A DNA stretch of 64,000 nucleotides, from positions 372,001-436,000 of the forward strand of contig NZ_JACHIN010000005.1 in assembly GCF_014203235.1 (NCBI RefSeq), read 5' to 3'. Position 1 is the first letter of the stretch; each line of letters starts with the position of its first letter. Position numbers and translations under genes: made by a program. This stretch comes from Nonomuraea endophytica. GTDB taxonomy: Bacteria > Actinomycetota > Actinomycetes > Streptosporangiales > Streptosporangiaceae. Of the stretch, positions 25,917 to 35,600 are shown one piece after another. The notes beneath the pieces are model-generated. The model searched no databases, was not told the DNA's origin, and saw nothing but the letters and a program-made list of their open reading frames with translations.

Positions 25917-27314
25917 GTGGACGTGGACGTGGTGGTCATCGGCGCCGGACCGGCCGGGGAGAACGTGGCAGGCCGGGCGGTGCGCGGCGGGCTGAGCGCC
26001 GCGGTCGTGGAGGAGCACCTGGCCGGAGGCGAATGCTCCTACTACGCCTGCATCCCCAGCAAGGCGCTGCTGCGCCCGATGGAGCTGGCGGCCGAGGTGT
26101 CGCGGGTGCCGGGCCTGAGCACCGGTCCGGTGGACGTCGCCGCGGTGCTGGCCCGGCGCGACGAGGCGATCTCCGGCCTGGACGACAGCGGCCAGGTGGA
26201 GTGGGTGGAGAAGCTTCCGGCCGCGCTGGTGCGCGGCCGAGGGCGGCTGACCGGCCCGCGCGAGGTGGAGGTCACCGCGGCCGACGGTACGGTGACCCGC
26301 CTGCGGGCCCGGCACGCGGTGGTGCTGGCGACCGGAAGCGTCCCGGTGGTGCCCGGCATCCCGGGCCTGGCGCAGGCGCGCCCGTGGTTCAACCGGGAGG
26401 CGACCACGGTGCGGCAGGTGCCCGAGCGCCTGGTCGTGCTGGGCGGCGGCGTGGTGGCCTGCGAGATGGCGCAGGCGCTGCACGCGCTGGGCGCGCGCGA
26501 GACGACGTTGCTGGTACGCGGCGGGCTGCTGGGCCGGATGGAGCCGTTCGCCGGGGAACTGCTGGCCGATTCGCTGCGGAAGTCGGGCATCGACCTGCGT
26601 ACCGGCGTGTCGGTGGAGCGGGTGGAGCGGCCGGTGGACGGCGGGCCGGTCACCGTGCGCCTGTCGGACGGCTCGGCGGTGGAGGCCGACGAGCTGCTGG
26701 TGGCGACGGGGCGTGAGGCGGCCGTCGGCGACGTGGGGCTGGAGAGCGTCGGCCTGGCGGCCGAGGGGCCCGTCGAGGTGGACGACAGCATGCGGGTGCC
26801 GGGCTTCGACTGGCTGTACGCGGTCGGCGATGTCAACGGGCGCAACCTGCTCACCCACATGGGCAAGTACCAGGCGCGGGTGTGCGGCGACGTGATCGTG
26901 GCGCGTGCGGCGGGCGAGCCGGACGACGGCCCGGCGCTGCGCGACAGCGCGGACGGGCGCGGGGCGCCGCAGGTGGTCTTCACCGATCCGCAGGCCGCTT
27001 CGGTGGGCCTGACCGCGCAGGCGGCCCGGGACCAGGGGATGGACGTGCGGGTGGTGGACTACGACATGGCGTCGGTGGCGGGGGCGTACCTGCTCGGCGA
27101 CGGATATGTCGGACGGGCCAGGATGGTCGTGGACGAGTCGCGCAAGGTGCCGGTCGGGGTGACCTTCGTCGGGCCGGGCGTGGGCGAGCTGCTGCACGCG
27201 GCGACGATCGCGGTGACGGCCGAGGTGCCGCTGGAGAAGCTGTGGCACGCGGTCCCGTCCTTCCCGGCGGTCAGCGAGGTGTGGCTGCGCCTGCTGGAGG
27301 AGTACGGGCTGTAA
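25917..27314 (+). CDS. Pyridine nucleotide-disulfide oxidoreductase (Lpd-like)
   Basis: A 465-residue flavoprotein. It has an FAD motif VVIGAGPAGENVA at the N-terminus, the redox-active disulfide in GGECSYYACIPSKAL (C-x4-C), an NAD(P)-binding GGGVVACEMAQAL and the second FAD motif YAVGDVNGRNLL. The C-terminal dimerisation domain carries HAVPSFPAVSE, which supplies the His-Glu pair of this family. It is thus a complete dihydrolipoamide-dehydrogenase/glutathione-reductase-type enzyme. The substrate is not known: the usual CLNVGC is replaced by CSYYAC, and no 2-oxoacid dehydrogenase genes are near. GTG start at 25917. Confidence 0.87.
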   Translation: MDVDVVVIGAGPAGENVAGRAVRGGLSAAVVEEHLAGGECSYYACIPSKALLRPMELAAEVSRVPGLSTGPVDVAAVLARRDEAISGLDDSGQVEWVEKLPAALVRGRGRLTGPREVEVTAADGTVTRLRARHAVVLATGSVPVVPGIPGLAQARPWFNREATTVRQVPERLVVLGGGVVACEMAQALHALGARETTLLVRGGLLGRMEPFAGELLADSLRKSGIDLRTGVSVERVERPVDGGPVTVRLSDGSAVEADELLVATGREAAVGDVGLESVGLAAEGPVEVDDSMRVPGFDWLYAVGDVNGRNLLTHMGKYQARVCGDVIVARAAGEPDDGPALRDSADGRGAPQVVFTDPQAASVGLTAQAARDQGMDVRVVDYDMASVAGAYLLGDGYVGRARMVVDESRKVPVGVTFVGPGVGELLHAATIAVTAEVPLEKLWHAVPSFPAVSEVWLRLLEEYGL

Positions 27315-27338
27315 GAGGAGCGATCCGCGCCGCCCACC

Positions 27339-27367
27339 TTGGAAACCGCTTTCCCAACGGATAGCAT
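27339..27367 (+). promoter_or_regulatory. LacI-type operator overlapping a promoter; probable leaderless start
   Basis: GGAAACCGCTTTCC (27341-27354) has inverted arms GGAAA/TTTCC and a central CG, the usual form of LacI-family operators. It overlaps a -35-like TTGGAA (27339-27344). After a 17-base spacer comes TAGCAT (27362-27367), a plausible -10, only seven bases before the GTG at 27375. The gene would then be transcribed as a leaderless mRNA under repression by a LacI-type sugar regulator encoded elsewhere. Confidence 0.6.
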
Positions 27368-27374
27368 CACCGCC

Positions 27375-28226
27375 GTGAAGGACACCGGTTCCGAGCTGAT
27401 CCACGAGGCGGGCGGCGTGGAGATCCTCCGCTACGTCTACCGCCCCGACATGCCCGTCGAGGAGTCCCCCAAGCCGTACTTCCACCCGCTGCGGACCCTG
27501 GACGGCGACGTCGTCACGGGTTACCGCCCGCACGACCACCGCTGGCACAAGGGCCTGCAGATGACCGCCTCGCACCTGTCCGGGCAGAACTTCTGGGGCG
27601 GCGGCACGTACGTCCACGACCGGGCCCGCTACATCCAGCGCGACAACAACGGCGCCATGCGCCACGAGGAGTGGCTCGCCCCCGGCGTCGAACGGCTGAC
27701 CTGGTGGACGCGGGCCGGCGAGCGGTGGGTGGAGGAGACCCGCCGCTTCCGCGTCACGGTGGAGGAGTCGTGGTGGCGGCTCGACTTCGCCACCTCCCTG
27801 CGCAACGTGCGCGGCGCGGACCTGATGTTCGGCAGCCCCACGACGCACGGCCGTCCCCTGGCCGGCTACAGCGGCCTGTTCTGGCGCGGCCCGCGCGACC
27901 TCACCGGCGGCACGATCCTGTCCTCTGACGGCCGGTCGGGCGAGGACATGATGGGCCAGAACGCCCCCTGGCTGGCCTACACCGGCAGGCACGACGAGGT
28001 GGACCGCGCCTCGACGCTGCTGTTCCTGAGCGGGCCGGGCCAGACGTGGTTCGCCAGGAACGCGTGGTTCCCGGCGGTCAACCCGTCGATCGCCTTCCAC
28101 GACGAGGTACGGCTGCCGCCGGAAGCCACCCTCGACCTCGCCTACGCCCTGGTGATCGGCAACGGCGCGTGGGAACGCGAACGGATCGAGGAACACGTGA
28201 GCCGGGCGGCCCCGCCGCGCGTCTAA
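27375..28226 (+). CDS. PmoA family protein (DUF6807)
   Basis: A 283-residue soluble protein rich in aromatic residues. The pattern PYFHPLRTLDGDVVTGYRP, HDHRWHKGLQM and NFWGGGTYV is typical of the DUF6807/PmoA-like family, proteins of carbohydrate-utilisation loci whose activity is not established. Conserved histidines (HDHRWH) suggest a metal or sugar site. The GTG at 27375 is chosen because upstream in-frame TTG 27339 lies within the LacI-type operator and would put the promoter inside the gene. No sugar transporter is adjacent, so its sugar partner genes are elsewhere. Confidence 0.8.
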   Translation: MKDTGSELIHEAGGVEILRYVYRPDMPVEESPKPYFHPLRTLDGDVVTGYRPHDHRWHKGLQMTASHLSGQNFWGGGTYVHDRARYIQRDNNGAMRHEEWLAPGVERLTWWTRAGERWVEETRRFRVTVEESWWRLDFATSLRNVRGADLMFGSPTTHGRPLAGYSGLFWRGPRDLTGGTILSSDGRSGEDMMGQNAPWLAYTGRHDEVDRASTLLFLSGPGQTWFARNAWFPAVNPSIAFHDEVRLPPEATLDLAYALVIGNGAWERERIEEHVSRAAPPRV

Positions 28227-28231
28227 AGGGT

Positions 28232-28657
28232 ATGAAGATCTGGCGCCTCATCCTCTTGCCGGTGCTGCTGCTCGGTTTGGTCGCCGGGCTGGGCCTGCCC
28301 GCCCAGGCGGCAGCCGTACAGCAGAAGAAACTGCTGGTGGAGCTGCGCAGGGAGGGCGGCTTCGCGGGGTTCAGCGACCGCGTGAGGGTCTACACCAACT
28401 CCTGCGTACGGCTCAGCCGCCGCACCGGCCCGACCGTCGACAAGTGCCTGACCAGGGCGGAGTGGCGCACGCTCAAGGCGCACCTGAAGCGGCTGAAGCT
28501 GGGCAGGTCGCAGGCCCGCCCGCAGGGGGCCGACTTCCTGAAGTACACGCTGACGTATCGCGGCCACCGCGTCAGCAAGTATCAGCTCACCAAGACCTGG
28601 TCCCCGGTGGTCAGGGACCTGGAGAAGGCCCTGGAGAAGTACTGGGCGCCGGACTAG
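28232..28657 (+). CDS. Small secreted protein resembling emfourin (protealysin inhibitor)
   Basis: A 141-residue protein with a signal peptide (MKIWRLILLPVLLLGLVAGL, cleavage near QAAAV). The mature part starts with VELRREGGFAGFSDRVRV and ends with LKYTLTYRGHRVS. The Gly-Gly-Phe-Ala-Gly segment and the overall length match the emfourin family, inhibitors of M4 metalloproteases such as protealysin. Two cysteines (NSCVRL, DKCLTR) may pair. No M4 protease gene is adjacent, so the target is open. The start is five bases after the PmoA stop, and the stop overlaps the convergent HopA1-like gene's stop (CTAG). The family call is moderate. Confidence 0.6.
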   Translation: MKIWRLILLPVLLLGLVAGLGLPAQAAAVQQKKLLVELRREGGFAGFSDRVRVYTNSCVRLSRRTGPTVDKCLTRAEWRTLKAHLKRLKLGRSQARPQGADFLKYTLTYRGHRVSKYQLTKTWSPVVRDLEKALEKYWAPD

Positions 28658-29661
28658 CTGCCCTGGCGGTGGGGGCGGGCCGGGTCGACCTTGGCGTTGA
28701 GCAGCGCGGCGTTGATCATGTCGTAGAACTCCTGCGCGGTCTTGACCTGAGGGTTGGCGAGCATGGCGTTGGCGATGACCTCCGAGCGCGCTTCGGTGAA
28801 GCTGGGGTTGTCCTTCTGCAGGCTCTTCAGGTAACGGGCGGGCTCGTGCGACCAGCCGATGCCGGGGGCCAGGCGGCGGTAGAAGGGGGCGAGCGTGTCG
28901 TCGAGGTCCTCGGGGCCGACGGACTCCTCCAGCACCTCGACGATGCGGTTGCCGACCTGGTCTTGGGGCGCGTTGTTGTCCCGCATGGCGTAATAAATCA
29001 CGATCTTGTCGTGTTTGGTGGGGACGCCCTGCTGGTCCTGGCCTGAGGCGTACATCTTGAACTGCCGGAAATATCGGGACACCAGGGGGTCTGAGTAGAG
29101 CTGTGTGAGGTTGCGGCCTATGCGGAGGGCGGCCTCCTGGTTGTTGACGTTGACGACGATGCGCCGGGCCTTGCCGTCCAGAGTGGCGTCGTCGCGCGCG
29201 GCGTTGCGGTTCTGGACGCGGAAGTAGTCGCCATTGGAGTTGAGCGCGTCCTCGAAGCGGTCGCCGCTCTGGGGGACCACGTCGTAGACCCGGCCGCCGT
29301 CGTCCCTGAACCGGCGCATCGCGGCCTTGTCGACGCTCCGGTTCAGGTAGCCGTTGTCGGCCTTGGTGACGAAGTTGTAGACCTTCGTCGAGGTCACGCT
29401 GTCGGCTGCCGCCGTGGAGAGCCGGCGTTCCTGGCCCTGGTAGAAGCGGTTGTAGACGGCGCGCAGCGCCCGCTTGTCGGCGTCGGAGCTGAGCGTCTGG
29501 CGCTCGGTGTCGGTCCAGGCGGGCACCGAGGTGAGCCGCCTGTTCTTGGTCACGCCGCCGCGCGGGCGGCGCAGGTTCGCCGCCGTGGTGGTGCCCGTGC
29601 TGCGGCGGCGGGTGCGCGTGTTGGTGTTCTGCCGGTTCCTGGCGTTGCCGTGGGCGGGCAT
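28654..29661 (-). CDS. HopA1-effector-like protein downstream of the TcA gene
   Basis: A 335-residue protein. Residues 1-45 are strongly basic and Arg/Thr/Asn-rich, with no signal peptide. The C-terminal 200 residues follow the HopA1 effector pattern: RRIVVNVNNQEAALRIGRNL, then KHDKIVIYYA, LAPFYRRLAPGIGWSHEP and PSFTEARSEVIANAM. HopA1 is a type III effector of Pseudomonas; related domains occur in actinobacteria, including as part of class V lanthipeptide machinery. Here the ATG follows AGAAGGAGG and the gene starts 31 bases after the giant TcA-like gene on the same strand, so they are probably one operon. A toxin cargo or accessory role is inferred, not shown. Confidence 0.65.
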   Translation of the reverse strand: MPAHGNARNRQNTNTRTRRRSTGTTTAANLRRPRGGVTKNRRLTSVPAWTDTERQTLSSDADKRALRAVYNRFYQGQERRLSTAAADSVTSTKVYNFVTKADNGYLNRSVDKAAMRRFRDDGGRVYDVVPQSGDRFEDALNSNGDYFRVQNRNAARDDATLDGKARRIVVNVNNQEAALRIGRNLTQLYSDPLVSRYFRQFKMYASGQDQQGVPTKHDKIVIYYAMRDNNAPQDQVGNRIVEVLEESVGPEDLDDTLAPFYRRLAPGIGWSHEPARYLKSLQKDNPSFTEARSEVIANAMLANPQVKTAQEFYDMINAALLNAKVDPARPHRQGS

Positions 29662-29692
29662 GGCGTGCCTCCTTCTGAAGCGCCCGGAAGAT

Positions 29693-32600
29693 CTACAGTG
29701 CCCGGTAGGTCAGGACCAGGCCGAGGCCGGCGAGCGCGTTCTTGTCGCCCTCCAGCACCAGCGCCCAGGGAGCACCGAGGCCGAGTCCGGGGGTGCGCAC
29801 CGGTTTGCCGTGCTCCAGCGCGAAGCGCGGGTCGCCGTTGACCAGGAAGCGGGCGGCGCCGCCGTCGAGGTCGTAGCGGGCGTAGACGCCGGTGATCTGG
29901 CGGCCGCTCATGCCGGGGAACAGCTCCGGCGTCAGCGGCAGCGTCAGCCCGCGCGTCCCCTCATCCGCCAGGAAGTCCTCCCACGCGACGGGGAAGTCGG
30001 CGGGCACGTCGAAGAACCGGGCGGCCGGGTACGGGCGCAGCATGCCCCTGACCGCGTTGGCGAAGACCTCCCCGCCGGGCAGGGCCGTGTAGCGCAGGGT
30101 GATCATGACGTCGGCGAGGTCGGCGGGACGCCGGCCGGACAGCTCCAGCCGCCAGGTGGACACCGCGCCGCAGCCTTCGAAGGGCAGGTAACGGTCGTCG
30201 TCGTAGCGCAGCTCGAACAGGCCGTTGTTCTCCATCCCCGGCTGCACGTGCGACAGCGCGACCTGCTGGCCGGGCCGCCAGTCCGCGCGCAGCGCGGCGG
30301 GCGGCGCGCCCTTGGGGTCGAGCAGGTAGGCGACCGCCTTCGGATCGGGCTCCAGCACGGTACGCCCGGACAGCTGGACGAGGGTCGCGTTGACCGGTTC
30401 GGCGGCGTCGAAGGCGAGCGCGATCGTGCGCACGCGCCGCCGGTAGTGGCCGGGGAAGTCGCGGTCGAACATCGCCTCGCCGAGCGAGAACTCGCACCTG
30501 CCGGTGTCACGCAGGCTGAGCAGCGCCAGCGGGTCGAGGTCCAGCAGCGAGACCTGCCTGGTGATCTCCAGGTCGCGCCCGGAGCCGTCCAGGTAGGCCT
30601 TGCCGAGCCGGTCCAGGTCGAAGGCGAGGCTCTCCCCCGCCATCAGGCCGCCGCGCCTGCTCTCCCAGTAGACCGGCCGGATGTACGGCTCGCCCTCCCC
30701 GCCCCGCTCGTACTGGTAGGCGCGCTCGGCCGACCGGGCCAGCTCGTGGGCCAGGTGATAGGCCTGGAAGTACATGCCGGCCAGCTGCCCGGACATCCAC
30801 TGGTAGAGCTGCGCCCCGGCGAACTTCCCGGTGAGGAAGGTGGCCACGGCCCGCTGGTGGGCGAGGTCCTGTTCGAGGATCTCCAGCTCGCGCCGGGCGG
30901 CGCCGAGCCTGAGCTTCTCCGCGGCGATCTGGTGCCCGAGCTGGGTCAGGTCGCTCTTGGCCAGGCCGAGCTGCAGGCGCCAGTCGTCGCTGGTGCTCTC
31001 GTGCTCGGCGCGGACCCCGAGCAGCTCGCCGGCCACGCTGAGCCCCTCGCCCAGCGTCGTGGAGATCTCGGCGATCTGGTCGAGCGCGTCACCCAGCTGG
31101 TCGCCGCCGTACTCGATGCCCATGATGAACGGGCCCACGAGGGCCTGCGGCGTCCCGGAGGCCAGCGCCGCGGCGATCTTCAGCCCGCTGCCGGCGAAGT
31201 GCATGGCCGCCGCCGCGGCCATGACGTCGAGCTGCGCCCGCTGCGTCGGCGTGAGCCCGGTGGCGAGCAACCGCTCGTAGTGGCCGGCCCGGTCCTTGGC
31301 TGCGGCCCGGCCCGCCTCCAGCTCGTTCAGGTTCTCGGCGGCGATGCCGACCTCCGCCTCCTTGATCGCGCGGGTCAGGTCGAGGATCGTGCCCTGCTGC
31401 CGGTTCTGCAGGAGAGCCAGTTCCTCGGCGTCGCGCCGTTCGAAGGCGCTGAGCAGGTCGGCGCCGAACTGGCGCAGCTTGTCGGCCAGCTCCTGCGCCT
31501 TCCTGAACACGACGGGGAAGCGGTGGTGCGGCACCGGCGCCGTGAGCGCCGCCGCCCCGGCCCCGGCGGCCGCGCCGTTCGCCGCGGTGCCGCGCACCAG
31601 CGCCATGACGTCGGCCGGCGGCTCGAACAGCGGCAGCGGCTGGGCGACCCCGTGGATGTTCAGCGACCGCCTGATGTTGCGCAGCCGGTCCTCCACCCGC
31701 GTCCAGTACGCGCCGAACTCGGCGTTCTCCGGCACGTGGAAGTACGGCTCAGCCACCCCCGCGTGCACCTCCCCCGACTCCTTCAGCAGGCTGCCGCCGG
31801 CGGTGAGCTCGGCCGGGGTGGTGCCGTTCTTCGCCACCGGCAGCCGCGCGTAGGGCAGCGCCGGCGACAGCGCCTTCGGCCCGTAGCCGAAGTCGCGTTC
31901 GCCGAGCAGGTCGTGGGCGAAGACGTAGAGCATCCTGGCCTCGTCGACGCTCTCCGCCGTGTGCTGGCCGAACAGCAGGTCGCCCCAGTCGAGCAGGTTG
32001 TCGACGTAGGCCATCACGACCCATCGCCGGTAGGCGGACGGGCGCAGCTCGGCGATCGCGTGGGGGTCGCGCGGGTCGTCCATGTAGGCCTTCATCAGCG
32101 CTCCCCGGTCGCCCATGAGCGCGTACTGGCGGCCGAGCCGGCCCAGCATGCCGATCCGCTCGCGCAGCCGCCGCGCCGCCTCACGGGTCTGCGGCGTGGT
32201 GCCATCCGGTACGGCCGGCCGTACCGTGGACAGGGTCGCGAGGAAGTCGAGCTCGCGGCCGTCGAGCTCGCGGTATTGCAGGAAGGCCTCGTGCAGCGGT
32301 TCCAGGCGGCGCAGGTGCGGCTCCAGCTCGGCGGCCACCGCGTCCGCGGGCGTGCCGAGTTCGCGCAGGTCGGCGCGGCAGCCGTCGACGAGCGCGCGCA
32401 CGTCGGCGGCCAGGAACGGCACGAAGCGCCAGTGCCCGCCGGGCTCGGTGGGGTCGAAGACGTACTCGTACCAGCGGCGGGCCTCCTCGAAGTTCTGGGC
32501 GCCGTTGAGCGCCTGCGCGATGAGCATCGGCGCGTGGAAGAAGATCTCCCAGTAGTAGAGGCCGTTGGCGCTCTGGAAGTCCAGGTGCGTGCTGGCCGGC

Positions 32601-35600
32601 ACGCCGGAGGGGAACACCTCGCCCTTGACCTTGATCATGGTCGGGGTGGAGGCGTCGGTCGGCTCGGCGCTGAAGGCGGGCAGCTCGTCGATCTCCTGGG
32701 TCTCGGGGTCGAGCAGCGCCGGGACGCCGCCGACCAGCAGCCGCCGGTTGAGCTCGTAGGCGGTGCTGGAGGTCAGGCGGACGATCTCGTGCGGCAGCGC
32801 CGCCCACTCGTACGGGCGCGGGATCGGCACGCCCTTCGGGTAGGCGGCGTACGACTCGCCGCTGAAGACGTAGAGCAGGTTCTCGGCGTCGAGCACGCCG
32901 GAGATCGGGCCGGCGGGCAGCGAGCGCCAGTTCTCTCTGACGGGCAGCAGCGGCCGGAGCGTGCCGAGGGCCTGGCCGGGGCGGAGCCGGCCGTACAGGG
33001 GGCCGGAGAAGACGTAGCGGCGGAAGACGGCGTTGACCCGCGCCTGGATCGGCTTGGGGTAGCCGGCGTCGACGTACTCGGGGACGCCGCCGCCCGGGGG
33101 CAGCGTGTAGCGGACGACCTCGAGCTGGGAGGTGAGGTAAAGGAAGTCGCCCTCGACGAAGGCGGACTCGACCGTGCCGCTGGTGTCGACGGCGGTCGCG
33201 ACCCGGCCGAGCTCGCGGGTCCGGCGGGTGCGGTCGCCGTCGGTGTAGGTGCCCGCGGCGTTGTCGAAGACGTACGTGCGGCCGCCGAAGGCGAAGGCGA
33301 CGCGGTCGTCGGCGTCGTCGCGGCCGCTCACCGCGCGCAGGAAGCGCTTCACCGCCGACTCCGAGCGGCGGCCCGGCAGCGGGATGAGCGTGCCGAGCGC
33401 GCCGGATCGGGCGTACCCGTCATGGGACAGGAAGTGCTCGGTGTCGCCGGGGCCGCTGAAGGCGGCCTCGACCTTGCGCCACTGCGGGAGGTTCTCGATG
33501 TTGCCCGCGAGCGGCAGGGGGTAGCCGGGGTCGAGGGTGCCGAAGGTGCGGCCGGTGTAGCGGTAGTACTGGTCGCCGGAGAAGAGGAAGACCTGCTCGC
33601 CGCGCACCAGCACCGCGTCCACGACGCCGGTTCTGAGCAGGTTGGTGGCCACGACGCCCCACCGGCCGGAGGTGGGCTGGGGGTCCGCCTCGCCCTTGCC
33701 GGACAGGACCGTGTAGCGCTTGGCGCCGTTGTCGAAGAAGTAGCGGTCGCCGGAGGAGGTCACGAAGCCCGCGTCGATCCGGTTCCAGGCGGGCAGTTCG
33801 CCGGGGGCCGAGCTGATCGGCCGGAGCTGCGGCTCGTCGCCCGGCACGGCGGTGATCGGCCGGCAAAGGAAGCTGCCGCCCTTGTGGTCGACGCTCAGCC
33901 ACGGGCCGTCCTGCGACCCGACGGGCATGTTGAACGGCACGACGCCCGCGGCGGCGACGTGCTCGTCGAAGATGTTCACCGGTTCGGCCGCCTTCGGGGG
34001 CAGCGCGACCGGCACGGTGGCGCGGCTGGCGTACAGCTCGGGCGTGAGCACGAACGACGAGCTCGTCGTCAGGCCGCCGACCTGGTAGGAGCAGGTGACC
34101 ACGATCGTGTCGTGCGCGCCCGCGGCCTGCCCGGGCACCGTCCGCGAGGCCTGCACGGACAGGGTCACCCCGGTGATCGGCTCGTCCGCCAGTTCCTCGA
34201 CCGGGAGTTCCTGCGCGGCGACCCACTCGTCGGTGAGGTTGGAGAAGGAGTAGCGGATCCTGATCTGGTAGGACGGCGGCGGCGCGCTCACCTCCCGCTT
34301 GCCGTCCTTCTGCTCGTCGGAGATGGTCGTCGTCGCGGTGACCGGCGGGGAGACGGTCTCGACGACCGGCCAGAAGACGAAGATCCGGCCGAAGGCGTGC
34401 ACGGGGTAGACCTTCTCGACGTCGATCTGCACGCCGACCTTCTGCCAGGGCTGCCACGTGGCCGACAGCCGGTCGCGGTCCCTGAACTCCGCGGTCCGGC
34501 AGTAGTAGCGCATCGGCGCTGTCCTGGTGCGGCCGAACAGCACCAGCCGCCGCTCGCCGGGCAGCGCGCCGTCGGCGGTGTAGACGTAGCCGCCGGCGAT
34601 GGCCAGCCGCGAGACCTCGGTGTACTCGTCCAGGTAGCGCTTGTAGGCGCGCCGTACCCCGTCCTCGGTGATCTCGCCCTGGAGCAGTTCGTCCTCCAGC
34701 ACGCGGAAGGCGGGGGTCTTGCCGCCGCGCAGCTCGGGCCGCAGGTAGTTCTCCGGGTGCAGGAAGACCTTGCGGTTGGCCTCCCAGAGCCGGTAGTTGC
34801 GCATCCAGGCCCACCACGTCCGGATCCGCCGCCTGACGGTCTCGGGCTCGCGCCCGGCGGGCAGGCTCACCTGTTCCAGGTCGAGCAGGTAACGATGCAG
34901 GTAGAGCTGGGTGGCCGCGATCGCCTCGCGCACGGGTGAGGTCCGGCCGGCCGCGCCCATCTCGACGTCGATGAGCAGCCGCTCGAACAGCTCCTTCGGG
35001 GTACGGCCCGCCGCGACGCAGGCCAGGAGCGCGTCCCGCCTGAGCACGTTGAGCTCGTCGCGCACCGTGGCCGACAACGTGGCCCAGCCGGGCCGCCGGG
35101 CCAGCAGCCGCTCCAGCGCGTCGCCCACGACGCCGAGCCTTCCGGTGCGCAGCGGCTCCCAGACGTCGGCGTGCAGCCGCGACGGCGGCACGCCCATCCG
35201 CCCGGCGACGGTGAACAGCGTGTCCAGGCGCAGCAGGAACTCGATCTCGAAGCGCGACTCCTCGACCGTGACCGCGTGCAGCAGCCCGGTGTTGCGCCGT
35301 GCCCAGCGCACCTCGTCGAGGTCCCAGCCGAACAGGCCCGACAGGAACGTGTAGGGGTCGGCCCCGCCCTTGTCCAGGAAGTCCGGCAGGCCGGGATGGG
35401 CGCCGGACAGCCGGGCGAAGGCGGCGATCGTGTGCAGGTCGCTCAGCCGGTAGTCGGCCGCGTCGGCCCAGCGGTGGCGTACCTCCTGGGGGAAGGTGCG
35501 GTCGATCCTGGCGAAGCCGGGGCCGGAGTAGCGCACGAACTGGCCGTGCTGGAGCAGGTAGGTGCGTTCGTGCAGGGTGAAGGCGGCCTCGGGGCCGCGC

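Noticed and set aside
29474..34939. An 1,800-codon open frame on the plus strand opposite the TcA-like gene
   Set aside because: Its translation is low-complexity, Arg/Val/Gly/His-rich and lacks any family motif. It is the usual antisense shadow of a GC-rich gene, while the minus strand has clear Tc domains.
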